NCBI GenBank assembly: GCA_027574665.1
Contig: CM050654.1
Span: 22,016,222 to 22,080,221 of the forward strand
Length of the DNA stretch: 64,000 bases
Source: Rhynochetos jubatus
Taxonomy: Eukaryota; Chordata; Aves; Eurypygiformes; Rhynochetidae
Direction: 5' to 3'
Part shown: in pieces, positions 1 through 12,800 of the stretch
Layout of the letters: every line of letters begins with the position of its first letter
Position numbering within the stretch: the first letter of the stretch is position 1
The notes under the pieces: model-generated
Database searches by the model: none
What the model was told of the DNA's origin: nothing
What the model saw: only the letters and a program-made list of their open reading frames with translations
Program-made: the position numbers and the translations under genes

Positions 1-678
1 AAAGATAGTTTAAACATGTGAAAAGTATTGAGAGATGTGTACGTTTGTTGGCCTTGTATACTTGGAAGTATCATTTGCATAGGTTACTGGTATTCTGGCA
101 TCTATCTTTGGAGTAATCAAACTTCATCTTGCGGTTTTATTTAGCTATATGCCCGTGCACTTTCATGTAAGTCAGTGTCAACAAGCTTTAAATCAATTGA
201 ATTAATTAATTCTAGCAGATAACTATGTGGTTTTTATAATTTGTAAGAAACTTTGTGCATTGCATCAATGCATCTAAATAGATGGATATTGCCTTCAAAA
301 CAACTTGATCTACATTACATGATTTATGAACTGTAAGACACAGTACACAAGAATCTGTCAACTGAGAACTGATCTTAGAGAAGGACTAAGAACCAAGAAA
401 TCCCCATGTTCTCATCCTGTTCTGAGAATGAGTTATTTCCCTGTATATCAGATAATCTCCCTTTCTCTGGAGTGAGGGATGAATCTCGCTGCCTGGGTTT
501 TTTAGAAGAACTCATGTCCACATATTTAAAAGAAAAATCATAATATTTTAGGTACTTAGGAAACTTTAAACAGCAGAACTGAAAAAGAATGTAAAAAATG
601 TGTCCAGAAACAACTAGAGATTTAGAGGAGTAGGTAGCTGAAGAGGTTGCAATATTAGCAAAGTTGTGCAGAAAATAC
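1..678 (-). other. MYO3B intron downstream of the last visible exon
   Basis: AT-rich intronic sequence. I searched the minus strand for the expected loop 2 segment and the ETTNMKRQTV segment of class III myosins and saw neither. No repeat family is recognised. Confidence 0.7.
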
Positions 679-808
679 CTGTTTTGGTTAATGGGCTAGA
701 GAAGAGCTGCTGAAGAAGTTTGTTCTCTGAGGTTCGCAACACCACCACCACGTCAGCAGGAAGAGTGTCTCTGTTCTTCTCCAGGAATGCACAGGCATCA
801 TATAATAC
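679..808 (-). CDS. MYO3B: MYO3B exon, motor before loop 2; last exon in window
   Basis: 130 nt, phase 0 start, ending with one base of a Gly codon. It reads [40 protein letters not shown] and [23 protein letters not shown] is the conserved myosin K-N-x-D-x-(L/V) segment before actin-binding loop 2. Acceptor gctag, donor gtattt. The gene continues below position 1; the loop 2 exon was not seen in 1-678. Confidence 0.95.
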
Positions 809-3800
809 CTAGCACAGGAAACATAATCAGAAAAGTTGCCAAAAAGAGTTATTAAAAAACTACTATGTTCTTTAAAAAGTGAACAAGTCAAGATGACCAG
901 GTAGACCAAAGCGTTTAGCTCTGACAAGCCAAAGAGTTGTGACATGTGAAATAAAAAATGGTACTCAGGTAGCCATCATCTATTTGTGGTCTGCACGAAG
1001 CTATAGCTAGGCCTGTTGGAGGAAGAGGAGTAAGTTGCACACCTAGGTACATTAAAATACGTTCTCACTGCTTCAGAAATTATAGTAACCAGATGAACCT
1101 GGCTGGATGCCAGGTGCCCACCAAAGCCATTCTACCACTCCCCTCCTCACCTGGCCAGTAGAGAAAAAATATGACAAAAGGCTCATGGGTCGAGATAAGG
1201 ACAGGGAGATCATTCACCAATCACCATCATGGGCACAACAGAGTCAGCTTAGGGAAAATCTATTTGGTTTGTTACCAAGCAAATTGGAGAAGGGTAATCA
1301 GAAATAAAACCAAATTTTAAAACATCTTCCCCCCTCCCCTCCCTTCTTTCTGGGCTCAACTTTGCTTCCGATTTCTCTACCTCCTCCCCTTCGGTGGCGC
1401 AGGGGGACTGGGAATGGGGGTTGCAGTCAATTCATCAACCTTGTCTCTGCTGCTCCTTCCTACTCAGGGCGGGACTCCTCAAACTTTTCCCCCTCTGGCT
1501 GCAGTTGTGTCTTTTTTTTTTTCCTCTTTTTCCAGTACATCATCCCAGAGGCACTACCACCGTTACTGACGGGCTCAGCCTTGGCCAGCGGCGGGTCCAT
1601 TTTGGAGCTGGCTGGCATGGGCTCTGTTGGACATGGGGGAAGCACCTAGTGGCTTCTCACAGAAGCCACCCTTGTAGCCGCCCTGCTACCAAACCCTTGC
1701 CATGTAAACCCAATATAGTAGGAAAAACCCACATTCATCTATTTCAATTATTTTAATTGTTTTTATTAGAAATTAGTACCTGAGTATTTGTATTCAGATA
1801 AGAATCAGTTAATTTTGCTTAATTTTTACTTGATTTTGTTTTAAACTGCTCTAAGTTTTTTAACCTGTTTTATTATCACTAGCAATATTCCTTTCTAGCC
1901 TAATTCCACTGGAGTCCATTACTTGACACAGATACTGAACATTCTCCTGCAATAGAGAACTGGCCAGTATCTTTTTATGACTTTGCCATTTGGCTACAAA
2001 GAATTTACTAAACCTTTGTGAAATTTTACAGTTATTCTTAACAAGCCAGAAAGCTGGACAAAGTTTACTAGAACATATCTTAAAATTTTGGAGTCATATA
2101 AAGAGCCAGAGCTGAGACTTCATTGACAGATATATAAAACATGTCTATTTCATTCTAATTTTGTTTATAAACAAAGATTTGTACCTGAAATCACAAGCAA
2201 ACCTCATTTTACATGAAATAATTGTAGCATTATTCCCTATATAAAATAATACGTGAACTGCTGAGAACAAAAGGAGTTAGGTGCTGCAAAGTACAAGAAA
2301 ATACCTGTGGTAGCTCGCTCTAGTCTTTCCAATGCTCTCTAGAGGATTTTAAGTTCTACTACAGGTGCTGCATTTTATCCATATACTTATGTACATGCAC
2401 ATGCAGAACTACTGTGGCATTCACATGATGTTAACAATTGCCTAGCTTGTTCCGGCTCCAGAGAGTTGCTCCTTTGAAATAATTGTAGCAATATTGTTTC
2501 TGGTGCCAGATTTCTTTCAGAATAAAAGGTGATTACTGCCTACACAATCTGTGAAAGAGCCCTAACGACTGGCTTTAAAATGGACTACTACACATGAAAA
2601 GTTTGTCGTAGATTCTAGGTTTCCATAAACTTTGTAATTGTCTTTTAAAATAAATTAAAAATATCATAAAGCAGAACCTTCCGATAAAACAAATAATGAC
2701 CATACCACTGTTATGTGAACCAAATAAAAATGACATGACCTTACCTTTCCAGCATAGTGCTGAATGCCAAATGACAGTTCTACTCCTTTTGGTCTCCAAA
2801 AGTATTTGCATCGTAAGTTATCTTCAAATTTATCTAGATATTGAGAAGAGATATAGATATATGTAAGTGACTTAGAGTGACTATCCTCCTAATCAGGGAC
2901 AGCCTGCTGCTCAAGAAGCCAGAACTACAATAAACACATATATTACCAGATTGCTCAGAAATAGCTGCGTGCCAGCTTCTCTGTGCTGTCTTCCAAGCTG
3001 CCACTTCTGAATGGAACAGTTTACTCTAAACCAGCCTAGTAAGACTGTCTTTCAAATCCCACTGTTTGCAGATAGTTTTGTGCATGAAAACGATCAGATA
3101 AGAGAGGCCTATGAGAAGGTGTGATGACTTCTCATATTTTGCTACAGACTTGCTTATTTGTATATACAGGGTTTGGGGTGGGCTTATTTCAATGTACAGT
3201 CAAAGCTGTGCATATATCTCACTTGCCTAAATACCTGTGATTTGTATTTTCTCTATCTTCTTTTTACCATTCATTTAGCTTTGTGTATCATGTTTTAAGT
3301 ATATGTTACTGTCTTCAGGCTGGGACTATCCCTCATTTACCTTTGGACTTCTGCAGAAAAAGAGGCTTCTTTCTAAAACCTCTTCTAAAGAGGCTTTCTG
3401 TTTCCCAAGACTACCTCTAAAGAGCTGACAGAAAAAGAAATACCACTTTCTAAGAAAAATGTCTTTTATGCCCTGTGATATTCTGTATGCTCTTTAATAT
3501 TCTGTAATGAAATTACTGCTGTTCTTTCCTAATGTTAGAATCCATCAGAATTTTGTGTTAGGTTTTTCTTTCTATTAAAGTTTAATCAAATCTGTATTTA
3601 AAGCAAAAAGAACTCAGTTTGGAATTTTAGGGGGCAAGGATGGAATTGTATGGCACATCTGGAAAGGGCAAAATATCCCATTTCACTGTCTCCTTGAGGG
3701 ATCCTGCTGTACTGTGTACAGATTAGCAGTAAGACTGATCGACACTGGACCAAAGAAAGTGCCCCAGTGAAAGTTAAGTTCAATATGCAGCATTAAGTGA

Positions 3801-6800
3801 TTTATAGGACCCAGAGGGAGGCTTGCAGCTTTCGTACACAAATGAGGACTGGAAAGAAACCATAGCATTCATTCTATCTGTGACCTAAATTCAAGTTTCA
3901 ACTCAGCCTAACAGAAGTGAAAATTCTTGTACATATATCATGCAATTTAACAGGCAGCTGTTATTTTTCTCTGACAAACAGTTTGAGTCTCTGCTGTACG
4001 TTCCATTGAAGGAACCTGAACTCTGTTTCATATAGCAGGGAAAAATGCAGCTCTAGTAAATAAAAGCAAGACAACAGTTTTAAACATGGCATGCGCGGCA
4101 CATTGTAAAGTTGGCACCAGGATTTGTTAAAATACATGTAAAATATGCATGACGGAAGGGAAATATTCAGTCAGATGGCACACCAGAAATAACACACACT
4201 TTCTATTTATGACGAGATAATCTGGAGTGGAGCAGTATTTCTAATTGGATAAACATGGGCCTAGGGGCCTGGGAGATCTAAATTTTACTCTCAACACTAA
4301 TGCTGCTCACAGGGTGGTCCTAGACACAAGATTCTACAATGTCTCAGCTTTCCCTTCAGTAAATGGGGGATAAATGCTGCTTGATGTACCTCACGTACAA
4401 GGACGTGATGCAGGTTATTTCCTTGTAACACTGGAAAGACAATAAGCCCTTGACACCTGATATATAAGGTAACTTTTGCAATATAGAAAGAACAGAAAAC
4501 ACATAAGCAGAGAAATATGATGAAGCACAATGAAAAATATACTTGAAATGTCAAATGAAATGGCACAGCCTCAGCAGGATAACTAGGCTAGTAAAACTTG
4601 AGTAAAGATGTCATTCTGCCTTCTCAAAACATATTTGTTATTTTCCCAGAATTTCTGACGCACATACCAACTAAAGTTAGGTCTGTTGCCTGAGGAAATC
4701 GACTTTCTTCATCTAGCAGAGACAGGAGACCCATGGGTTTCTGGAGGAACATATCTAGAAGTGGACGGTTGTCCTCATACTCCACTGTAGCAGCATCAAT
4801 TCCCTCACTCTGATATTCCATCTACAAAGTCACCATCACAGTTTTAATACTGAACCAGTAAAAGCAACATCATCATTAGGACATTTACAAAACTTCAACT
4901 GAAAGATGTCACTATCTTGCATTTAAATCACATACTCGCTTTATTGTTTATAAAGTACTCCTGAATATGATCTATGGTTCAGGACAGCTGACTTAACTAG
5001 AACTCCTCGGAGTTGGTGTTACCTGCTCAAGTGCAAAGATATGTTGATTGAAATAATACTGGATCTGTTCATTAGCAATGTTTATGCACAGCTGTTCAAA
5101 GGAATTTCTTGCGAAGTTCTCAAATCCAAATATGTCTAGTATCCCAACATTCATCCCATTTTCAGCATTGCTGCATGTGAAAATACAAACAAAATTCATC
5201 ATGGGCAACATCAAGTTAAAATAAAAAAAAAACATGGTAATGAATTCAATCTGGTAATTGATTTAATGTGCCGCAAAAAGAGAGGAGAATAAGTGTTTGA
5301 ACCTAAGACCATTTGTGGATTAGTTCAGCATTGTTAACACTTTTGTTTTCCACTTGCTTCTTGCAAATTTCCACAAAGTCAGCAGAAGAATCATAGTAAC
5401 AGACACTTAGCAGCTGTATTAAAACAAGCGGTTTCAATAGGCAGATTCCAAATAAAATCTACTGTCTGCTCCTCCAGGTAGACGAAACGTGTCAAGCTTT
5501 TCACTATACTCAGTCAGAAGGGTAATTACCAAGTCTGCTGCTGCTACAGGCTGGCCCGTTAAGAGCCCACGTGCTAGCTCAGGTATACTCATACTACGGT
5601 CACCACTACACTGCCAGTACGGATGAGGACATCTCTGTATGATACAGTGAAGTGCCAAGTAGAGATCTCAGATCAGAGGCATTTTCATATTTACCTAAGG
5701 GGTTCTCTTGTTTCTAAAAATCTCTACAGCTACTTGAAAGGAGCCAGATCAGTACCTGGAAATGAAGGATAAGTGCATCATAAGGATGCACTATGTGAAC
5801 ACTTCTGTAACTATGAAAAATAAAAAAAAATCATCACTTATATCTCAAGTAGCAGCACAATAATAATCCAAGATCTGTACTTATTACTAGCTTACAAAAG
5901 GAGAAGGACTGTAAAGAATGTGAATACATACTAAAGTTTTTCAGTGTACTGCAATTATTTACCAGCCCTTGATAAGATTTTAATGTTCATAACATAGGAA
6001 CCATCTTTTTCAAGAACCGTACAGCACTTTAACCACCCAATTTCCATTGATTTCCATAGCTAAATTCCACTCAGCTCTTTGAAAATGATGGGGTTAATGT
6101 CCTGGAAACAGAATTCAGTATCACAGCACGAAAGACATTTTGAAGCCTTAGCCAAAATAAACACAGCACCCTTTCTGCAAAATCAAAAATATACGAATGG
6201 ATGAACCCATCAAAGACATATGCACAGTAAATACACGATTCACTGATGTGTAACTTGCCATATATTTTTATCTGGCTGAAGCAGCGTATTAATACGATTT
6301 ACGATCCAGCTGAAGAGCCGGCCATAAAGTGCTTTAGACATGGCATCTCGCACATCAGCTGCTTTGTCCACGGTGTTTGTTCGGATAATAGTTTCCCCTC
6401 GTGTGACAACACAATGGGAGGTTAGGGCCTCTTGAAGTTCTTCTGACCCAATACTTAGTAGTGCAGAAGCTAAAAGACAGTGGAAAAAAGGTACACAACT
6501 GTGACTATGCAGTAGAAATTACCAGCATTGCCCAACTGCTACTGTGAGTTAGAGATTCTCACAAATACAGCCAAATTGCATTTACAGAACTGACAGTGTT
6601 AAAATGTACTTACCATTATCTAAGGCTTCTGGGTTGGGAACCTCACTTTTATCTGTTTGGTGTTGTGAAGAAATGGCAGCAAACTCAATATTTCCAGTAT
6701 TTAAGATTCCAGTCAGAATTCTGTACACTGAGTACACTTCCTGTAAGAGATGACAAGAAGTACTCTTAAGGAATCCAATTAGATATATAGATGATATTCA

Positions 6801-9800
6801 GGCTATGAAAGAAAAAGGTGGGACAATGCTTGGAAATGCCACTGGAATGGCTATTGAAGCTTGTAGCTTGCTCTGAGAGCAAGTTCTACGAATCCAAGTA
6901 AGCACCTATTGACACAGAAAACTGTGATACAGAATTGTGAACGGACTTGCCTGAGTACCAACTGAGAGCTCAGGCTGGTCTTGGCTTCCTGGTATGTGGT
7001 TATGCTTTCACAGTTCACGCCTGTTCTAAGTGTGACTCTGTGGCACAGGTTTGTATCCACAAAACCAAATGGCAGCCTGTGCCCAGGCAGCACTGGAGTG
7101 GGGTTTTATAAAGAAGGTCAATAATGGTTTAGCAACTGGATCTCTTACCTCATCCGTGAATCCTATAATTCTAAAGCAATGCTGAATCGCTTCAAATTGT
7201 CTTCCGTAGGAATCTTTAGTAACAATATCATGCATTACCCTTCCAGTTTCGTTATCAATATATCTAAACAGAGCAGGAGAAAGAAAGCACCATACTAGCA
7301 GATATGCCGGTACAACCTCCAGTGACTTCAGTGCAAGTACCTCAGCAACTGGAAAGAACATTTATTTCAATATCTTCCAATTATAAGCTTTGGTGCTAAT
7401 TTGTAAGAAGTTTTTGGTTTCTGTTGCACTCACTTCTGCTTATTATTTGTTACTATCTATTATAGTATAACCAACATTTCACACACATCCCCTCAGATCC
7501 AGATCAGACGCACCCAAAGCACAAATACCAATTAAAAAGCACAACTCCAAAACATATTCTGGGTTCTTACTGAAGCACTACAGCAAGAAATCATACGATG
7601 ATTGTTCTGATTTGAAAGTATTGCAGAATATCTACATAACAATAAGCTTGATTCTTCCTGCTCCTTTTAAAATAGTTCAAGTTTGCAAACAAATACAAAT
7701 AATGTAATGCCTTATTGTCCATTCCTCTTCTTTGCTTGGGAGAATTAAAGAAGATCCTTAAGGGATGGAGAAGGATTAAGAGAGATTTTAAGGCATCATA
7801 CTGAAAGCAAGAGCTGATGAATAGCTAATTACAATGAGCAGTTAAATGAGTGATAGTTACCTAGGAGGCTTTTTATCAGGAAGTCTATATTGAGAAAGTT
7901 TCTTCTGATGATAAAGGCCAGCATAAATATAATAAAATATATGGAAATTTTTCTCTCCCCTGAAAAAAAAAGTATCCTTTTAAAGCACAAGTGTTTATTC
8001 TTGTGGCATCTTGTACAATATAACAGCACAAGTTCTTATCATGACCTCACAGAATTATGTAGCAAATCTCCAACTTGTTTTAATGATGCAGGATCAGTGA
8101 CTGTGAAACATACAAAACCCAGCCAACAACAATATTTCTCCAAAGAATGGAGCAGCTCTGACTTCCACTCCAAAAGAACCTAACTGACTATTCTTGTCAT
8201 CATAGCAAAGTACAAAGGATCACTGCTCTAGCAGAAGACACGAAAGCATTTAAATTAAAGAATGTTGGAGAATTAAACAGAATCCAAACATCATATAAAT
8301 GGATATCAAGGACAGACAACCAATATACTTACACAGCCTGTTTTATGACCCTTGATTTTTCAAGTAGATATTCAGAAATCTTTGCCCCCATTACAGCTCC
8401 CGTGGGTGTAAACATCATTTCCAGGTATTTCCCAAAGCGACTTGAGTTGTCATTGATGGCAGTGCAGGCATTCCCAAATGCTTCAACCAGAGGATTCACC
8501 TGAAGAATTTTCTCACGCAAAGCACGGTTGTTGGCCTTGATAGAACAGATAAAGATCAGAAAGATCATTAAAAGAATGTATTGCCTACCCAGAATCCCAT
8601 TCTTGCTTCAGAAGCACAGCATCCCTTTCTCATGCTTGTTTGGACTTAGATACGGTGTTAATCTTTCTACTTATACAAGACAGGGCCAACAAGTTTATGA
8701 GAAAGTCTCTCACAGGTAGGAAAGAACAAATTCTTCTTTCTCTGCAACTGTTCAGCCTCTGAGCTGTCACGTAATTAGGTAGAGTACCAAACCCATCACA
8801 AACTAAACACATCTACTTAAGGTTAATCTTACATGCTTGATTTTCCCATCATCTGGCACTAATAGCATTACTCACAACATGTAAGTGTGTAAGAGTTTCT
8901 AAGATTAGAGCCACAGCAAGATCTGTCATTTTTATTGTATAAATAAACAACGGTGTATGTGATAAACACTGTAGATAACTACAGGCACTGAACACCTGGA
9001 ATCTGACACCTTCTCTTTAAAAAATATTGACTGGCTTGGTGTGGGTCACACGCTAATATCTTAACTCAATACTGTCACATGCATGATTATCACATCCCTA
9101 ACTCAAGTGGGACAATTCACATGAACAGCTTTAAGTATTAAAGATTAAATAAAGTGGAAATTGGGCGTGGGGTTGGGAGGATTTGTTCATAGTTTTATAC
9201 GATTGGCTAAGAAATACCTTTCCCAAGAAGGTCAAATGTTGGACGATCAGATGGGCACTTTCTGTCTTGCCAGCACCACTTTCCCCACTGATGATAATGC
9301 ACTGAACACACAAAGCAAAACAGTTAAGTGCACAGCTCATCACATGGTCCATTTCAGCTATTAATGCTCCTATCTGTTATTTAATGGTTAGTACCAAGAC
9401 TACAAAATACTTCAAGGGTCTACTCCTTCAACTCCCTTCTGAAAGGAAAGGCCAGCAAAGGCTCAGTGCAATAATTTATTCCTTAGATTACTAAAATGCT
9501 CTCGCAATGCCTGACAGCAATGTGGATATGTGTGAAGCAGTGACTGAATTTCAAAGGGCTAAGACATATAAATGAGTGACCATGTCTACAGGCTAACACA
9601 TGCTATGTACATATGCAGCTTGTTTCAAATGCTTAAAACTCAGAAAACTGCCACAGCTCAGCACAATCCAACAGTGCCTGAATTCATATGAATTGCCTTG
9701 AAACACAGGGTACAGCTGCATTTAATACACTGACCAAAAGTCTGCTCCTGGTTTTAAAAATAATCCTAAATAATTGCTGCTGTGTGGAGAGGTTATTCTG

Positions 9801-12800
9801 TAGGTGATGCTGATGTTCAAGATGGAACAGCAAACTAGCATCTCAACAATTCAAGAAAATAGGCATCTGTTCATTGGATGATTCTGAGAGAACATATCCA
9901 TCTTCTTCCCGAGTCAGCAGTCCTTAACACATAGTAATTTATAGGCTCTCCAAATGGCTTCCAGACCCAGGGATTAGCTAGAATGGTTTAAATCACTTGG
10001 TATCCCTCTCTGCTTTTACGCTTCATGGATGAGATGGAAGTAGAAGGCAAGGACACCTTGAAGGCTACTGAACACTGAAATGTGAACACTTCAGGTCATA
10101 GCAAGTAAGAATTCTAATGGCATTTATTATTTTCCCATTTTTTCGTGTTTTCTACAGATCACCAGTACACATATTAATCTACTTAAGGTACAGTATCAAC
10201 TGACATATAATTAAAATGTTAACACCGAGCAGTTGCATAGATTGGTGTGTTTTTATGCAAACATTACAATTCTTGTAGAATTGGCTAGAACTTGACTTTA
10301 GCTTCAGGAGAAATGTTAGACCTGGAGTCAATTTTCAGGCTTCCCAGGAAAATACAAGGGAAAGCTCTACGGAAAAACCAAACAGAATCAATATGTTTTT
10401 GATCTGGCTCCAGTGTTTCTCCACCTGAAGAACCAACAAAACACTGGCCAGGTAATGGAGATAAACGTGCTCCTGTAATCCTCTGCAAACAGACAATAGG
10501 AAACTGGTTTAGATCTAAATGCAAATTACTTCCGAAGCAAGTATGAAACATATAATATTGAAGATGTACAAGGTTTGCCTGACGGGCTGATGTCAAAAGT
10601 GATTTTTTCCCCCAGAGAACATATTCTCACATAACTTATTCTACATGAGAACTTGTTTTCTTTAATGCCCCCATCAAAGAGCATGTAAACCAATCATCTC
10701 TCAGGCCAGTGTACTTCCACATACTCAGTAGAACTCCTTTTTCTTCATCTTCAATATCTCTTATTTTTCTTCTTTGCTTGGTATTTTCTGATTGCAGGTT
10801 TTTTATTATTTTATTCTGCTTTTGTGTTTTTTAAAAAAGCATTTTCTAAAATTATTGTGTGATGTGAAGGGTAAAATCAGGAGGATTTTATACATAAAAA
10901 CAATTCTTAGCCCCCAGTATTCATGTACATACAGCACATCAATTTAGAAAGAGTACAAAGCTACAATCTTAAGAGTGCAATAAAAAGAAATTCAGCTTCT
11001 ACAGCATGGTATTTCATTCTCATGAAAATAATTGTTATATAATTGGATTTGTGTCCTTAGTACATTTATATTAGACCTATCCTTAATATATTTTACTAAA
11101 AAACGTTCCTATTGGAACCTTAATGGTTCCAATTTTTTCTGACTTGTAGTTAAAGGAATTGATTACCTATTGCTTGATAGTGTCTTTATGCAATAGAAAA
11201 GTAGTTCAAACTCTGTAAATCTGCTATTGCATTGAGAACATCCTGTTTTAGACAGATGCAAATTATTACAATGCCTAGTGCAAGACAGGCTAGAATCAGA
11301 GCGTGCAGCAACACCCTGCGGCTGGTGTCAACTGCCAGGACTTCATGAGTGTCCAGGAAACAATATTGGTCAGGCAACCCTATCATTTCATTTGACCTGT
11401 TAGTCTCTTTCGTGCCACTGTGACGTCTTCAGAATTCCCAAACCTGACCAGATTTCTACTCTGGTTTTCTTGATGAATAAAAGGCTTAAAGAAGAAAGTT
11501 CCCAAAGTACAATGTGAGAGAACACTAGCCACAGCCATGTAGCATAGTGGAACTATGATTAATATGAAATCTAAACTAAACCGAACAGATTCTTACCTGA
11601 TCTTTGCTGAATGTAACCATGCTTTGGTAGGCAGCATCCGCAGAGGCAAATATGTGGGGGGGATTTGATGAACGCTTCACACCATGGTAAAGCTTCGAGA
11701 ACTAAATTTAAAAAAGAATGCACAATAGTCAAAATATGCAACTTAGCTACATAACTACGAACCGAAAAGATGATAGTGACTACCTTCTGCCTGTTCAACA
11801 GAAGGTAGTTGCCTGTTTTACCACAGAATTTCCACTAAATCACCTGGAAGAAGAGTGGTAAGTCTTGGCACTGCCCAACTTCCAGAACACAAATTACAAC
11901 ACCTAAAATGCACGCTGACTTTCTCACACAAGACAGTGATGGGAGCTGTATCACAAGGAACAGAATGTCTAACGCAAGCACTCAATCAAGGAAATATCCA
12001 ACCTGTACAAAAGTAACTTCAAAGATAACAGTGAATCTGAAATCTGGCCCCTCTACCTGCAACCCTGATTTATGCACCCATGGTGGCTAAGATTTATAGC
12101 TACACCTCCCTTCATATTTGTAGGGGATTAAACTGCCTCTACCAACAGAGCATTTGGTTCACTTGTTTCTTTTAAGCAGCAGCTGATGGCACAGGATATA
12201 CAACAGCTCAATAGCCAGAGTAATTCTTCAGAAAGAATGAGGAGGTTCATATAACCAACTTCTGTTTCCCAGCAGAAAGCCCAAAATGCCAGGTGAGGCA
12301 CTGCTGTGGCAATCTTCATCCCTCCTACGGAAACTGCGGCACCACGCAGAAAGGAACGAAATCAAAGGAGACCAAATTAAGAAGAAAAAAGTATGTATCC
12401 ATAATTTCCTGGAAGAAGAAAAGGCTGGGGTTTCAGCTGTGCTCCTAGCTTCCAAAATCACTTAACTATTTTAGCTAGTGGTGTTAATAGAAAATGTAAA
12501 ATGAGGAGTGTCCACAGCTTGGAATCTCTCTTACCTGGGGAGAATAAATGCTGAGATTCTGGAAAGGGTTTAAGGCAATTAAAATGTCTCCAACATAAGT
12601 ATAAATTTGTAAGTCAGCATAGCGTTTCTGCAGCTGATGGATAATTGTATCCTGAGAAGATTACAAAAAGTTTGATAGTTAAACAGCATTTTCCAAGTTA
12701 GGAAGATTTTTGTAAAAATACTGAGAATACTGATTAAGAAATAATTATTATAAGTGTTACTAATTATTATTCAAATGACAACACCACAAAATCAAACAAA

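Noticed and set aside
1362-1756. Overlapping frames on both strands of 61-120 codons
   Set aside because: They fall inside the LTR copy, which is non-coding and GC-richer, giving chance open frames.
4624-4821. Possible gene start at the Met of MEYQSEG
   Set aside because: The Met is preceded directly by a splice acceptor, and the sequence continues the myosin motor from the upstream exon.
7026-7361. Minus-strand frame of 111 codons taken as one exon
   Set aside because: Only 7149-7263 is coding. The rest crosses a tttag acceptor and a gtaaga donor and does not match the myosin family.
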